A stretch of DNA of 64,000 nucleotides from Ornithodoros turicata (GCF_037126465.1 NW_026999351.1:1674001-1738000); one strand, 5' to 3'; shown: positions 13,151 through 26,084, counted from the stretch's first letter. A program made the numbers and translations. Notes: generated from the sequence alone by a model not told the origin.

Positions 13151-13515
13151 TCATGTATCAGTATGTGTGTCCGCCCTTGTTTCCTGTTTTGATGTCACTG
13201 CAATGTAGACATGCGGCACGGTGCTGTCCCGTGCACTCTTTTCCCCAAGCTGTACAACACTGCTTAAACCCCACCAAATGGTTGGAAAAATGATTTTCGC
13301 TCTGCGTGGAACTCGCCATTAGCCACACTATACGATGTTGTTGGAACTTATTCTTGGACGAAGGTAATTCTTTTCTGTAATTTTTACCGCTATGTAATCT
13401 ACGAAGCTCGAATCTACGAATTTCGACGCGTATGACAAAATTCGACGGGTATGGCAAAAACACTGCATAATATACGAATTAACGGACACTGTCTATCTCT
13501 CTTCCTATGTTCCAG

Positions 13516-13578
13516 ATCAATGCAGCCTTTGCAGAAAATAACATCAAGCTGAAGATGAAAGTATACGACACCTATGTG
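13516..13578 (+). CDS. Metalloprotease exon 2
   Basis: The acceptor TTCCAG and donor GTACGA bound exactly 21 codons, phase 0 on both sides, reading INAAFAENN...KMKVYDTYV. This matches the M12B helix and following strand (N-x-x-F...I-x-L/V-x-V) and joins exon 1 in frame. The exon is short, but the phase fit on both sides and the family pattern support it. Confidence 0.7.
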
Positions 13579-14600
13579 GTACGATTTTATACTCGGCTTC
13601 CAGACATGCATTAGCATTAGTGGGCCTATTCATACAGAGGGCAACCACTGAGCCAAGGTCCTGTCATGAAACCAGGTTGAGGGCAAGGCAATTTCATAGC
13701 AGCAACAAATTATTGGAACATGTTTGCAAGGGACGTTGATATCGCAGTGTTCTGTGTTTCAAATTCAGTACATCATTAATGGGCAAAAATAAGGCTACTT
13801 TCGTTTCCGACCCGTGTTTCGCTCCGACAGAGAACCCACCCAGTTTCAGACAGTCCTTCCCCTTTGGTATTACTTTCGCAGACACTACAGGGCCGCATTT
13901 ACAAATGTTGCTGATGAGCTACATTTCGTTTCAAGTCTCGCCTTCCGTCGACACGCTATCGGTTTTCTTGTTTTACAGCAGGGCCTTGTAGGTCATTATT
14001 GGCTCAAGCAGGACCACTGCCTCATCTGTTATGGCGTATTAGTGTTCATGTTGCTACATTTGACAGCATACACCGAGTGGATATAGCTTGGGTATCCTTA
14101 CTACGTGAAAGTTAACACGTGTCAAAGTCATCGAAAATGAAACACAATCGGCAATTCTGTCTTTCTCAGTTCAATAAGCTCCCATGGCGCAACGCGTGCT
14201 TCATTCAGCACTCTGATTGCTTGCAATCGTCCATTCTCAAACCCATGTAGTGCAATTCTAAACATTTTTAGGTTCAAAATATAGGACGATGGCTTGTCTT
14301 TAAGCCGCGGTTAGTAAAGTTATGCTCTGTACTCTTGCAATCAGACTCACTGCTGGAAGCAGTTCAGAAAAACTGAAGCCGAGTTCAACTAGGTAAAGAA
14401 GACTACCTTCTGTCGAGAGTAGCTTTGTGGGTTCCTCAGGAAAAAAACGAAAGCAGCGGAAGGACAGTCCCATTAAAAAATCTGAGCCTAAGTCACGGAG
14501 CGACCACACTGGCGGCACTGATGATGATAAATATTGAAAGCAACGGAATTTCATGACATAGGGACACATGCATGACTTTGTTAACCGTGTGTATTTCCAG
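13579..14600. other. Intron 2; no gene
   Basis: No recognisable coding or repeat signature was found apart from short overlapping frames. Confidence 0.5.
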
Positions 14601-14752
14601 CTGAATGAGGAACAGGAAAGAAACCACCTCGTGGAAATTCCTGGGAGACAGTTTCAGTCAATTGACTCAGAGAGAACCTCTGAGAGACTTAAGGGAAGAA
14701 TAGTTGAATACCCTGGGGTCAACGAGTCCGACATCGTCTACGTATTTACGAG
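14601..14752 (+). CDS. Metalloprotease exon 3
   Basis: The acceptor TTTCCAG and donor GTGAGT enclose 50 codons plus two bases (entry phase 0, exit phase 2). The translation begins LNEEQERNHLVEIPG and ends VNESDIVYVFTR. The end fits the M12B segment in which an aspartate-rich turn precedes the strand D-I-V/A-x-x-x-T, just before the substrate-side loop. The exon has no stop and joins exon 4 by completing an arginine codon. Confidence 0.72.
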
Positions 14753-15035
14753 GTGAGTTCGAGGGAATAACACACGACGCAAGATGCCTCTCCTAGATCG
14801 CAGACCCCTTACAAGAAAATTCAATGCAAGTCGTTTCACGCCGAATGCAAGAGAATGTGTTTTAGCATAAACAGTTGCCCATTGTTCAACGTGCTTACTA
14901 TCTAGGTTTTCACCAAAGCTATAGTTCTGTTTATATATTCTGCTGGTGTGCTGCTATCGTTCCGATCTTCAGTGCGAAAGTCAGCTAATGGTCATCAAAA
15001 TGGCTCCATCGAAACTTAACGTGTGTCGTTTTCAG

Positions 15036-15076
15036 AAAGCTCCTCAGCAAGGAAGGTTCTCAACAGACTAGTTGGG
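15036..15076 (+). CDS. Metalloprotease exon 4
   Basis: The acceptor TTTTCAG and donor GTAAGT bound 41 bases: one base to complete a codon, then KLLSKEGSQQTSW and one leftover base (exit phase 1). In M12B proteins this position holds a short linker ending T-x-G just before the region leading to the zinc motif. The next recognised exon, 13 kb downstream, also accepts phase 1 but starts after where the zinc motif should be. Confidence 0.62.
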
Positions 15077-15454
15077 GTAAGTATACAAGGCAGAGCAAGT
15101 AATAACCACACCTTAGCAGGGACAACATTGGGCCAATTATGTTACATGTAGGGCTTGGCGGCCTATAATACGGCGACATATTGGGCATCCCGACCTCCGA
15201 CGCATGGTGCTATAGGCAGTGAGAACTAATAATTATTGCAACCAATTAACTATACAACAATTAATTATACAACCCAAGTTTTACACAGAAAATCCGCGGC
15301 AAGTTTTGCACTTTTTACTTTAAATGATTTTAAATTAAAATTTTGAATATTTTTAAATTGTGCAAAATCTAACTCAATGCAATACTTGACGTGGATTTTC
15401 TATGTAAAAGTCGGGTTGTAGAAAAAAAAACTAGATAGAAAGGAAGCAGACAGT

Positions 15455-16072
15455 GAGAACTAATTTATTTGAAAATCAACAACGCCATTTTGAAGAAACC
15501 ACGCCAGTGCGGGCGACTGAGCCATGACGGTTGCAGAGGCAGGTAGCCACCTAGTTGCAAGGCGTCACACCAGATGGTGCCAGCATCGTCGCTCTATGCG
15601 AGAAAGACAAAACAACAAAGTACTAGCGGCACGTAAAAATGGCAGCACTGCTCAACAAGTCTAGGCATGCGAGGGAAAAGGCCTAACCACAGCGTCACCG
15701 CACAACACTACGCGGCTAACACAAGGCGGGAACCACTAGCCACACGACTGTAAACGAGAGTCAACAGGCTTGGTACTGGACACAGCTAAACAAGTCTAAA
15801 CATGCGCGTAAGGCGAGAAAAGCCTTAACACGAGCACGTTAAAAGAACTCTCAAACATCGGTAAATCACTGACCTTTTTCCCCTGCGGCGATGATGAGAG
15901 AGCCATCCATCCGAGAGCCAGGCAGAAACTGAGCGGGCGCGGCGACTGCGGAGCAACCGAGCGAACGTCTCCTCTCCGCGAGAGCCAGCGAGCAACTGAC
16001 TGGGACGCCGCGCCGCGGCAGCTACGCATACCCGCGCGACCTTAGCGCCCTCCGCGGTGACCACCTACGAGA
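15455..16072 (+). repeat. Diverged interspersed repeat, copy 2
   Basis: It is similar along its length to 1,175-2,000 in the same orientation, including CACACCAGATGGTGCCAGCA, GTAAAAATGGCAGCACTGCT and the GC-rich end with GAGAGCCAGGCAGAAACTGA. It lacks the ORF that follows copy 1. A diverged AT-rich inverted tract (AACCCAAGTTTTACAC... near 15,268 against ...TAAAAGTCGGGTTGTA near 15,405) lies just upstream. Confidence 0.7.
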
Positions 16073-16104
16073 GGCTAAGAGCGAAGAGGATTCCTGCGCC
16101 CTCT

Positions 16105-17890
16105 TCTTGCGTTGCTCATTGGTCGTGACGTCATCCTATTGTCTCAGGGCTACACTGTTTTTTTTTTCAGTAATACTACTCTGGACAAGGTCCACCTGAA
16201 ACAATAGTGTCGCGGTATTACGTCATCACGCAGCTGCGTGGCTCAAGGACGCGTACGTTCTAGACGGGACCTGTTATTTATTGAATCACTAGCCCAAGAT
16301 TATGTCCTTTATTCTACTATAACGATTGCATAGGGAACTGTTGCAGAAAAACACAATACATAAGAGGTGATTGTAGGAATTCCAAAGTCTAACTAAATTA
16401 GACTTGCAAAAGAAGAAAATATCCTAAAACGTAACTCCATCAATGGCTAAGAAGAGGACTAGACACTCAACAAATCAACACAGAGTACGGGTAACAAGGA
16501 GCGCATAACTATGCGCCTACTCCATCCGACAGCCAAGCACGGAACTGAATCGTAATGCTTTTTCTCCTCTATAAAGTCATGCATCTGTCCCTCTTGCGGT
16601 TGATTTCTGAACTAATTTAATCGCAAAATTATTAAGAATAGCACTATTCCCATTCAGCCTAGCACTATCGACATCGTCAAGACTAGAATGTTCCTTGTCA
16701 AAAAGAAAAAAATACAAAGCGTCAACAAAGGAAAGCATGCATGTCGGGGCATGTCAGGACAAATCGCACAACTGCCGGGCAACAGAGGAAAGCAAACACA
16801 GAAAAACACTTGAACAGAGTGAACACTCACCACCATCGGACACGTACACTACATTCCCTCATTGTAAATCCGTTCGACACAAAATGCACGATTCAGCAGT
16901 GATGAACAACACATCGGCACCCCATCTGAAGCAGACAGAACCCCACCGAAGCTACGCCCTTCCACTAACGGCCAACGAATTGCTAGGAACATAATTAATG
17001 CGTCCACACCCGTCAGTGTCGAAGAGTGAATCCCTGCACCCCCTGCAGGCTATGCTCATTGGTCGTGACGTCATCCTATTGTCTCAGGCCTACACTGTTT
17101 TTTTTTTTCACTAATGCTCCTCTGAACGGGGTCCACGTGAAGCAATAGTGCTGCGGTATACGTCATCATGCAGCTGCGTGGCTCGAGGACGCGTACGCTC
17201 TAGACAGGGGACCTGTTATTTATTGAATCACTATCCCAATTTCCTTTATTCTACTATAATGATTGCATTGGGATCTATCGCAGAAAAACACCATACATGA
17301 GAGGTGATTGTAGGAATTAAGCATTTCATTACCAAAGTCTTACTAAATTAGACTTGCAAAAGAACAAAATATCCTAACACCTACAATGGCTACATACAAT
17401 GAGCTAATCGAGACATGTCCATCCTTTCCGAGAGCCAGGCAGCTAACTGAATAATGTCGCTTTGTTCCTCGACTGGATAAAGCCATGCACCTGTCCCCCG
17501 TCTGGTTACTCTCTGAACTAAATGAATCGCAAAATTATTTAGGATAGCACTACTCCCATTCAAGACAGCACTATCGACATGGTCAAGAATGTTCGTTCTG
17601 AAAAAAACTACATGTAGAAGGAAAACATGACAGAACAGGTCAGGGCATGTCAGCGCATGTTTGTCAAACAACAAGGGGGGGGGGAAGCAAAGAGAAACAC
17701 TTGAACAAAGAAGAAAACCAGCATCAAAGTATTTCTAAGCACACGGACTCCTCTTATTCAAAAACAGTGCTGATCATAAATCCGTCCAGGACAACACACA
17801 CCATTTTTCGATTGCTACACTTTTTTCCAGTAACGGTCAATGCATTGCTACAGACTGCATGACATCATCACATCCTGCCTGAAGAAGACA
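16105..17890 (+). repeat. Tandem diverged repeat, about 940-bp unit
   Basis: GCTCATTGGTCGTGACGTCA occurs at 16,113 and again at 17,053. The following text (TACACTGTTTTTTTTT, TCCACSTGAARCAATAGTG, GCAGCTGCGTGGCTC, CCTGTTATTTATTGAATCAC, TTAGACTTGCAAAAGAA) is repeated in order. Each unit carries an inverted CCAAT box next to a palindromic TGACGTCA (CRE-type) site and a short form of the GAGAGCCAGGCAG block. A third, poorer copy of the TTATTGAATCRC segment lies near 17,915. No ORF is convincing. Confidence 0.7.
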
Positions 17891-18739
17891 GTGGCAAAGA
17901 CAAACACTCCTATTCTTTATTGAATCGCAAGGTTATTTCCTTTGTCCGACTGTTAATAACGTTCATTTTCACAACAAAATTCAACACAAAAAAACACCAT
18001 GCATATTAGCGATTTTCACCCCCAAAGGCTCATCATGGTCATTAGAATCACAACACCAGTAAACTACCACTGCCCTTTTAAAATAATAAGTGAGACCACT
18101 CAATATCATAACCAGGTTTGTGTAATACATGACCCTTTCTATGGTCACACATTCGTTGTCTGAGGCTACACCTGCGAGCAAAAAGGCGCGAAAGCCGGGG
18201 GCAAAGTCCTATTCGCGCTCGACGGAGGACTAGACACAACGCCTTTACGGGAACATGATTGCATTCCCACCATATTAATGATCATTTCATTGCAGTTTAG
18301 AAAAACTACAACAAAACTATAATTTTAGGAGCCTATTAAAATTCTACTTTCTATGGAAACTATAATTGGCCTATTAGGTGCATCGCTATTAATGAAGCAC
18401 TCCAATTTTTTCTCTCTTCCCATTTCAGCCTTGTCATGCAGTGAAACAGACTCACATCCAAAATAATTAATTTACACTGAGGGTGCCGTGCTTCAGGAAT
18501 TCCTATCCTGCGCTCAGATGCAAGCGTTTCTGCACGAATACCTATAACAGCTTACTACTTCAACATACCGAGCTCCTAACAACATCTAACAAACAAGCAG
18601 AGAAACGCACTACTCAGCTTTAGCATGCGACTTTCTTCTGCGCAAAAGCAGTGATTTGAGGAAAGAGCAGCAAAAATTGCGCACACTTGTGCTTGGCTTC
18701 AAAAACTGAAGCATATGCTAATAAACTAAAAAAAAGACA

Positions 18740-20345
18740 CTCATGTCTGGTATCAGATAATTCTTGCATAATGCTACATACACAGCCTCATTGTCCCTTC
18801 GTAAAGAAAGCACAGGACGAGGGCACACAAATTCCTTTAAGCGGGAAGGGAAAAGGCTTAAGACGGAGTGCCCAGGATTAATAGCAGAGTCACCGGACAT
18901 CGCTAAGCGGCTAACACAATATAACAAGATCATAGCGGCGGGTAAAATTGCAACACTGCTAAAGAAGCCCCAACATGCCATGATGACGTCGTAAACCAGG
19001 AAAAAAAGCACGCCCGCACACACAGCAGCTCAGGAATGCACAAGGAGTGGTGCTTTATTGGAACTTCTCCTCCACGCTCACATACCAGCATTTCTGCGCA
19101 AATACTTATAACTCCATACAGCTTACTCCATCAACATACCAAGCAAAGTGAGTACTGACACTCAAAAACATATAACAAAAAACAAATTTCCTCTGCCGAG
19201 CGGCTTTCTCCTGCTCTACCTAGATGCTTACTTTTTCCCCTCACCTACATTCTGAGTAAAAGCAGTGAAAGAAGAAAAAAAAATGCGAACATTTACACGC
19301 ATTTGTGTCCCAATAGCTGTAACTGCAAGAAACCGTAGCGCACGCTATTAAACTGAGAGACACCCATTTCTGCCACCAGATAATTCCTGCATAATGCCAC
19401 ATACCCAGTCGCATTACCCTTGTGTAAAGAAAGCACAGGACAGGGATACACAAATTTCCTTAAGTGAGCAGGGAAAAAGCTTAGGTCGAACCGCTCAGGA
19501 ATATTCGGAGAATCCCCGCTTATTGCTACGCGGCTAGCACAACATGACAGCAAAAAGATATTAGTGAAGGGTAAATATTGCAACACTACTGAACAAGTTC
19601 AGACATGCGACATCGCATACAAAATACTGCTCATCGGGAAAAGGGCTTAAGCCTGCGACCGAAAATCATAGAGCATACGGAACTTCATTTTTCTATTTCG
19701 CGTAAACTAAACGCGGTCTGCTTGGAAAATGACGCACAAATTTTCTTAGGGAGCAGAGAAACATAGGACTTTTTACTCCGTGCTCAGATACCAGCATTTC
19801 TGCTCAAAAAACCATGACTGCAAAATTAAGCACTGCTTACTTCATCAAGATATCGAACACCCAACAAAGTCAAACAAACAACCCCACTTCCACTGATAGA
19901 ACAATATTCAGCTTTTACCAGGAGGCTTTCTTCTGCGTAAACGTAGAGAAAATAAGAAAAGAGCAGCAAAAAATTACACGCACTTCTGCTCGCATAGCTA
20001 GAGAAAAGAGAACAAAATAAAATAACGAGGCACAGGCTAATAAACTGTGACAAAGACATTCATTTCTGCTATCAGATAATTATTGCATAATGCTAAATAC
20101 TCATTTGCATTGTCCCTGCGTGAAGAAAGCACAGAAAAAGGACACACGATTTATCTTAAGCGAGCAGGGAAAGTCACTTCTACTCCGACAGCTTAATACC
20201 ATAAAGTCAGTCACAGACAGATACATACTAACAAAACTCCAACAACAGGACCGGCGTCGGGCATTCATAAAATACCCTGCCCAAAACAGACTTCACCAGG
20301 TTCGCGAGGCAATTCCATTAAAAACGCTCGTCCTATCCTAGATAT
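18740..20345 (+). repeat. Three further diverged repeat units, 620-700 bp apart
   Basis: The block starting CAGATAATTMTTGCATAATG and continuing with GTAAAGAAAGCACAG, ACACAAATTYCTTTAAG and GGGAAAAGGCTTA appears near 18,750, 19,378 and 20,073. The first two units also share the GTAAAAATTGCAACACTGCT core found in the repeats at 1,386 and 15,634, which ties the whole 15.4-20.3 kb stretch to one repeat superfamily. The array ends in a short perfect tandem of ATCCTAGAT at 20,335-20,362. Confidence 0.65.
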
Positions 20346-21767
20346 CCTAGATATCCTAGATATAGCAATGCAAACGCGACTGCCCTTATTTTTTAAACAA
20401 CTATTTCACGCGATAGTACATAAATGTATCACTCGTGTCGCACGAAAAGGCAAACAGATAGCACTTACTTATCAAGTGGGGTCCCAGCACACAGACACAC
20501 AGACACACACTCACATTTTCACACTCATAAACACAGTCTATTTTCACAACCACATAAATCCATATTCCTCAGGTCCTAATAATGATCCTGTCATCAATCC
20601 TATCAATAATCATCCTACCATCGTCAAAAGAAGGCACATATATATATATGCGAACGCAAAACAATAGGTCTTCGTTCCAGGTGTAATAGGATATCCTCAC
20701 TCGGCCGGCGCGAACCAAAACAAAGAAAGGAATGCATGTTCGCTATACATCCGCGAAGAAAACGGTTTTGCTTCTGCGCAGCGATCATTATACAGGAGTG
20801 AATTCACTTCGTTTTCCTTTCATTTTCTTGCACTCATATATTTTGCAAGAATACTATAGAGTAGAACGTGTAAATGTGAACATCATTCGCTACACACTGT
20901 AGCTCTCATCATTTTTAAACTAAACCACTTAACATGTGTTCATAGGCTTTCACTAAATAGGTGAGCCAATAATGACTCTAAATAAAACCAAATCAAATAA
21001 TCATTCACCATCGCTGGCTGCAAGTTTGGGTACCCAACAGAGCAGTGCGCTCCCATCAACGCGCCTTGGACTGGCCTTACACACACACACACACACGCGA
21101 AGCCTTTTTGAATACATTCTGCTATACAAACCAGCCCATATCGCCGCGGACTCCAGTTCACGCGGCGTCACCGGCGTATAGCGGCCGCAGAACGCCATGA
21201 AATGACATTGCGGCCGCTTCTATTGTGTTCAGAGCGTGTTACTGGACGGATGATGAGCGAAAGGTGATCTGTTTAGGTGCCTCTGGTTGATGATAAGGCA
21301 TGTAGAAGCTTTTATGCGTCTTGCTTTTGGGAACATGATATAGTCGATTGAAGGGACGAGCCTGTAAGGGGGAGAGAACGCCTTTACTGGTCGAAGGCCG
21401 AACGTAGGAAAAGGAACTGCAGTCACGTCTCGCGCCTCTGTGGCGCAAACTAAGCGGAGAGGTTCGCGCGAGCGGGGGAATCAAACGTTCGCATAGGACG
21501 CAATGTCTTTGGGTATTTCAACGCGGTCAAGCAGTGAACTTTTTTCCCCGCTTTCCATGCTGCTCTAAAGGGGCAGTAAAACAAGGTGTGCATTTCTCTG
21601 CATTATATCAGCGCAACTTATGCAGTGAAAGCTCGCTGTACTTATTATCGCTGAAATCCGAAAGGCGCTTGGATGTGGATGACATATTCAATGCACTCTG
21701 TCGCTTTTTAGCTCCACCCTGTGATCTCACTTGACGTCATTTTGACTTGGGGCTTTCCTCACCAATT
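20346..21767. other. Intron 4, no gene; short microsatellites
   Basis: The stretch contains ACAGACAC-rich sequence at 20,490-20,515, a (CA)n run at 21,080-21,096 and a NotI-like GCGGCCGC pair at 21,180-21,220. No coding feature is supported. Confidence 0.5.
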
Positions 21768-23110
21768 ATGAATGAATGAATTTTATTCCCACTTTAAGTC
21801 GTGGTTGGAGCCTTGAAAAAAAAAGTCGCAGTAACGACTTGACGGGTTCACAGCTCCCGTACAAAATGACATTGGTTAAGCGAGACGAAAAGCATCCGTG
21901 GAAGGTAAACTATAAATGCATGCAATATGAATATCTTTCTTTGACACTGTCAAAATGAATCAATAGGGGCTCGTTCAAGATGCAAGGCAATATATATGAA
22001 CACTCTGTTCACCATATCTGATTCTACATCGGGGGATATGCCGAAACCTCTTGGCGCGATTATTATAAGAATAACTATGCTCTTTGAGGTGAATTAGTGA
22101 TAAGATATTATCTAAGGACGTTTTATGAGCAGTACGGTAATAACACAAAAGTTTATATCGATACGGGTTATTAACAATAATCAGCGAGTACCGTTCAAAC
22201 AAACCAGTTGTGGTGTGGTTATATGGTGGACGATCCAAAGTTCGGGGGAATTTATTTTGCAACACAAGCAACCTATGTAGGTTGGACATTTTGGTTGTTC
22301 CCATACCAAGAAGCAGTAGTTAAAATGTGTGTACAATAATGAGTTTTAAAGTAGCATAACTCGTTTGGTTAGATGCTTACGATATCTATACAGAAAACCA
22401 AAGAATCGCGATGCCTTGGAATGCACGTCATCAATGACCAAGAAAGTAGTAGTGTAGAAGAAAAAGTTACACCGAGAGTTTTGCATTTCCTACTATGTCG
22501 GCAACTGTGTTATCTATTTCAAGATTTACTGAGGGCTGAACTTGTTTTTGCGTTGAAGAAAACCGCCTTAGTTCTACTGGCGTTAGTGTTCAAACAGTTA
22601 GGACCAGCCAAATACTTTACCCGTTCCAGTACCTCATTTGCATGTGTGACTATCCCGTCAGGGTCTGAACCGTGAAAAAAGATGCTCGCATCGTCGGCAT
22701 GTATGATAAACTATATGGTATGATAAACACTAAAGAGCAAAGGACCAAATAAGCTACCTTGCGCTGCAGTGCAGAAGAGTAGCCATTAATGACAACCTTC
22801 TGATGCCTATTATCTAAATATGACGAGGACAGCGAAAGTGTCGGGCCCCGGATTCCACAACGCGACAGTTTTAGTAATAGTATCCTGTGTGAAAACGAAT
22901 CAAATGCTTTGCTGAAATCAATAAAAATTCCCAGAGTAATGAGTTTCTTTTCAGTGTTTTATTAGTACGGTTCCTTTCTGTACTAAACAGCCAGCTCAGT
23001 CGATCTGTTCTTTCGGAAACCGAACTGCCATTATAATCAAGGGTTCCACGAATGATTTTACTTCACTTACGGAAATTGACTAGATGAATGTTAATGATAT
23101 TACATTCAAG
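21768..23110 (-). mobile_element. CR1/Jockey-like LINE remnant
   Basis: On the minus strand, from about 23,060, the text gives GIFIDFSKAFDSFSHRILL-like reverse transcriptase (around 22,920), then LDNRHQKVVING, GPLLFSVYHT in broken frames, an ADDASIFFHG catalytic motif (near 22,690) and KAVFFNAKT. The ORF at 21,975-22,304 then supplies the C-terminal region (NLHRLLVLQNKFPRTL, followed by a Y..HT..LF-type motif). The 3' end is a tandem ATTCATTCATTCAT tail at 21,768-21,785. Several stops make it inactive. It lies in intron 4, antisense to the host gene. Confidence 0.8.
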
Positions 23111-23324
23111 GCCTAAACGGTTCAAACATCAAACTGGAAAAGAAATGCATTCAATTTAGCTATCACACTTGCACCACGTTTTCTAGCACGCAGAACACCG
23201 CAAGCGCGAATGAATATACGGCGCTACAGTTCCCGAATCTCAGGTAAGCGATGGGTCGTCGTCTTGGTCACCTTCGAATGGTTCGGATGACTGGGCTGAC
23301 GTACTTTGGATTGAACCACGCGGC

Positions 23325-23420
23325 ATCGCGTCACCATCTCGTGTGGCTCAGTGGTTAGTGTGCTGCCCATGTGACGTTGTATCTGAGAGGTACCGGGTGG
23401 GAATCGCGCCAGCCCAACTA
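23325..23420 (+). repeat. tRNA-derived SINE-like remnant
   Basis: An A-box-like TGTGGCTCAGTGGTTAGTGT near 23,340 and a B-box-like GGGTGGGAATCGCGCC near 23,395 are spaced as in a tRNA gene. The cloverleaf stems are poor, so this is a SINE head rather than a tRNA gene. Confidence 0.5.
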
Positions 23421-24125
23421 TTGACGTTCGCCTCGGCATTGGGCGCTTAGTATTGTTTAGTCGAGCCGGAGATGTCAGAGATGTCATGACGCTGAATTTC
23501 AGAACGACGGAGGGCGAAATGTACTTCTACAGAAGCAAACGGACCAATCCGCCTCACAGCTGATAATGAAGTCTGTTTATTGGCTGGAAATTTTAAACGT
23601 CACGTCCCTCCATAGCGTAGAACTCATCCCGGACTGCAAAAGACCACGTAGTCTGGAGTAGTAGTCTGGAGTAGAGGCAAAAGTCCACGTAGTGGTGGAG
23701 AGAAGCGTGCGGGTTACTCATGTTTCAAAGCATTTATATATGTCACTGAGCAGGCAGGAGCTGCTTGGGTATACTGCTTGTACGCGGTGGCCTTGGGAGA
23801 GAGAAATGTTTGGGATCACCTCTCAACCTTCCTGTTTCGGATTAATTCCATCCTAATAGAAATAGAATAAAATGAAAGTGTGAAATACAGATAGCAACTA
23901 TTTCACTGACCTCTCACACTACTCCGTTACTTGAAGGTGTGGCGGCATATCCAGCGCCATCACATCAAGGCGCGAATAATAAATAGCCTTGTCTCGCTCA
24001 GCCCGAGCTCTCGCTCTGACCTGGCCTGGTCTCCATAGTGTTCAGTAGCACTACAAAGGTGCTAGTGGCCATCTTCAAGTTCGTTCAGTTCCTAATTTCA
24101 ATTTGAAATGCAAAAATGTTGCCTA
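23421..24125. other. Intron 4, no gene recognised
   Basis: I see nothing that can be supported here beyond short frames. Confidence 0.5.
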
Positions 24126-24900
24126 CACTCTAAACCCAGTGACGGATAGCTGCCGTGTGATCAACTGGCACATTTTTATTAAAAAAAGGTGCCAGATGTC
24201 TTCAAGGGGCACGCGGTGCCTGCGAGAGCTGCGGGTGCCATATGCTCCCTGAAGCAACCGGTACGACATCCCTGCTGACGCCAGGAGCCACAGTGTACCG
24301 GACGTATCGAAGGGTTACTTGTACCCCCTAATACGCGAAACACATTGCGCCTCTCGAGTTCCCTAACAGAAAAATGACCTCCACGCTTCGCAAAAAAAGA
24401 AAAAGCAGAAAATGCTCCAAGCACATCGAACATGAAACACCAAATTTTATTGGCTTGCACATACCTTTAAATTGCATCCAGTACATAATCCTTTGCCGAA
24501 TGGAAAGCATACACGGTTCACTAATCCCAACACACACATATGGAGCACACGTTGCACGGGCACACAACCCATCCGATGATCCGATGCACCAGGCAGTCCT
24601 CCAAATGCCGAACACACAATCCTCGAAACTTCGAACACGGAACACGACAGTTCCTCAAACGAAATGACCGAGGAACAATTGTCCAACAAGTGGAAACAGA
24701 CACCAATTCCATGTGAGAAGCAGTTGCAATCTTGAACGCGTATGTGTGACCGTTGAGACAGGAAACAACCTGTAAAGACACCGAAGTGAATATTACGCTG
24801 GTATTGTTCCAACGTTAATGCTGGAATAGTATTCCATTTTGTAACTCACCTCCTCGTAATCGATACAGTCCCACGGTCACCTATAACGAAAGGAAAGAAG

Positions 24901-25575
24901 GTTAGCTTTGCTCAATTGGTAGAGCCCTGGACCGGAAATCCAGAAGATGTGGGTTCGATCCCTACAGCTGGCTAACCTTTTCAGTGACTTTCATCTTTCG
25001 TCGTTGATTTCTTAGGCAATTTGAGGCTTTGTTTGTATATGTCCTTTCTGTGTTGTTCCAGCCTCAGAACATCACTTTATCTGTTGTTCAACAGGTGCCC
25101 CTTGCGTCGATTTCCGTCGTATGAATGTGTGAGCAAAAATGTAAGAGTGAAAGGAGGATGAGTGCGAGAAAGTGGCTGGTTTGTCGTCTCTTCAGATGAC
25201 GCACCCCGAAAGTCGCTGGAGAGGCGTGTTAGCTTAGCTCAATTGGTAGAGCCCTGGACCGGTAATCCCGAAGATGTGGGTTCGATCCCTACAGCGGCTA
25301 ACTTTTTCAGTGACTTTCATCTTTCGCCGTTGATTTCTTAGGCAATTTGAGGCTTTGTTTGTATCTGTCCCTTCTATGTTGTTCCAGCCTCAGAACATCA
25401 GTTTATCTCTTGTTCAACAGGTGCCGCTGGCGTCGATTTCCGTCGTATGAATATGTGTATCAGTGAGCAAAAATGTAAGAGTGAAAGGAGGATGAGTGAG
25501 AGAGAGTGGCTGGTTTGTCGTCCCTTCAGATGACGCACCCCGAAAGTCGCTGGAGAGGCGTGTTAGCTTAGCTGA
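24901..25575 (+). repeat. Tandem tRNA-headed units (two full, one truncated)
   Basis: Units begin at 24,901, 25,228 and 25,562, a period of about 330 bp. Each opens with a tRNA-like head: acceptor GTTAGCT, D arm GCTCAATTGGTAGAGC, anticodon stem CTGGA/TCCAG, T arm GTGGGTTCGATCCCTAC and 3' GGCTAAC. The rest is a conserved tail (TTTTCAGTGACTTTCATCTT to CCCCGAAAGTCGCTGGAGAG). The head has 3-4 extra bases between the T arm and the acceptor, C instead of T before the anticodon, and a mutated anticodon stem in unit 2. It is therefore not a good functional tRNA. The units resemble a tRNA-derived SINE that has gone tandem. The third unit stops after a few bases where the YqaJ frame begins. Confidence 0.7.
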
Positions 25576-25580
25576 ATAGG

Positions 25581-26084
25581 GTGAAACGCCTCGGCCAGGT
25601 GGCGTGCAAGTTCACTGCGTACAGCGCCACTCGCGGTGGCGGAGTAATTACCGTCTCGCGCCAGCCAGGCCATAGGCGCAGCTGTTTCCAGCGAAAGCAA
25701 GTGAACGGCTACTTCTGCGTTGTGCCGCCGTGCTTTCCTAGCTATGGCAATGTTGCGTCTATTTTGTGGATTCGGCAAGGTGGGGAACGTAGAAGCATAC
25801 TTCACAGGAGCGTTATTTTTGAAGATGGTGCGCGATGTTTGGTAGAATATCTAGAGCTGTGTACTGGACAGGTATCACTAAGGAATCAACATTGCTACTA
25901 CACTCAAATCCAAGTCCAGTTATATGTTCTCAACCTGTCCAGGGGTGTTTTGTTTGTGTACAGTCCGAAGGAGACACAGACTGTGGTAGTCACTCGGGAT
26001 GACTCGTTTCTTTCAGAATTAATCCCAAAGCTAGACTATTTTTACTTTACATATCTCCTCAATGAGCTCAGTGAGACCGAATAA
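25581..26084 (+). pseudogene. YqaJ-like exonuclease C-terminal fragment
   Basis: The 167-codon open frame is convincing only in its second half, from about residue 85. HCYYTQIQVQLYVLNLSRGV fits the Y-Y-x-Q-x-Q-x-x-L core of the YqaJ/lambda-exonuclease family, and LFVYSPKETQTVVVTRDD and FLSELIPKLDYFYFTYL fit its end. The catalytic G-x-x-x-D and E-x-K residues that should precede the core are not present, and the first 85 residues do not look like the family. Proteins of this family are frequent in arthropod mobile elements. The frame begins exactly where the third tRNA-like unit is cut off and has a GAATAAAC sequence across its stop. It is most likely a truncated, inactive copy. Confidence 0.6.

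Noticed and set aside
24901..24977. Functional tRNA gene
   Set aside because: The A and B boxes and stems are good, but there is a 3-4-base insertion before the 3' acceptor strand, C precedes the anticodon, and the unit repeats in tandem with a SINE-like tail.
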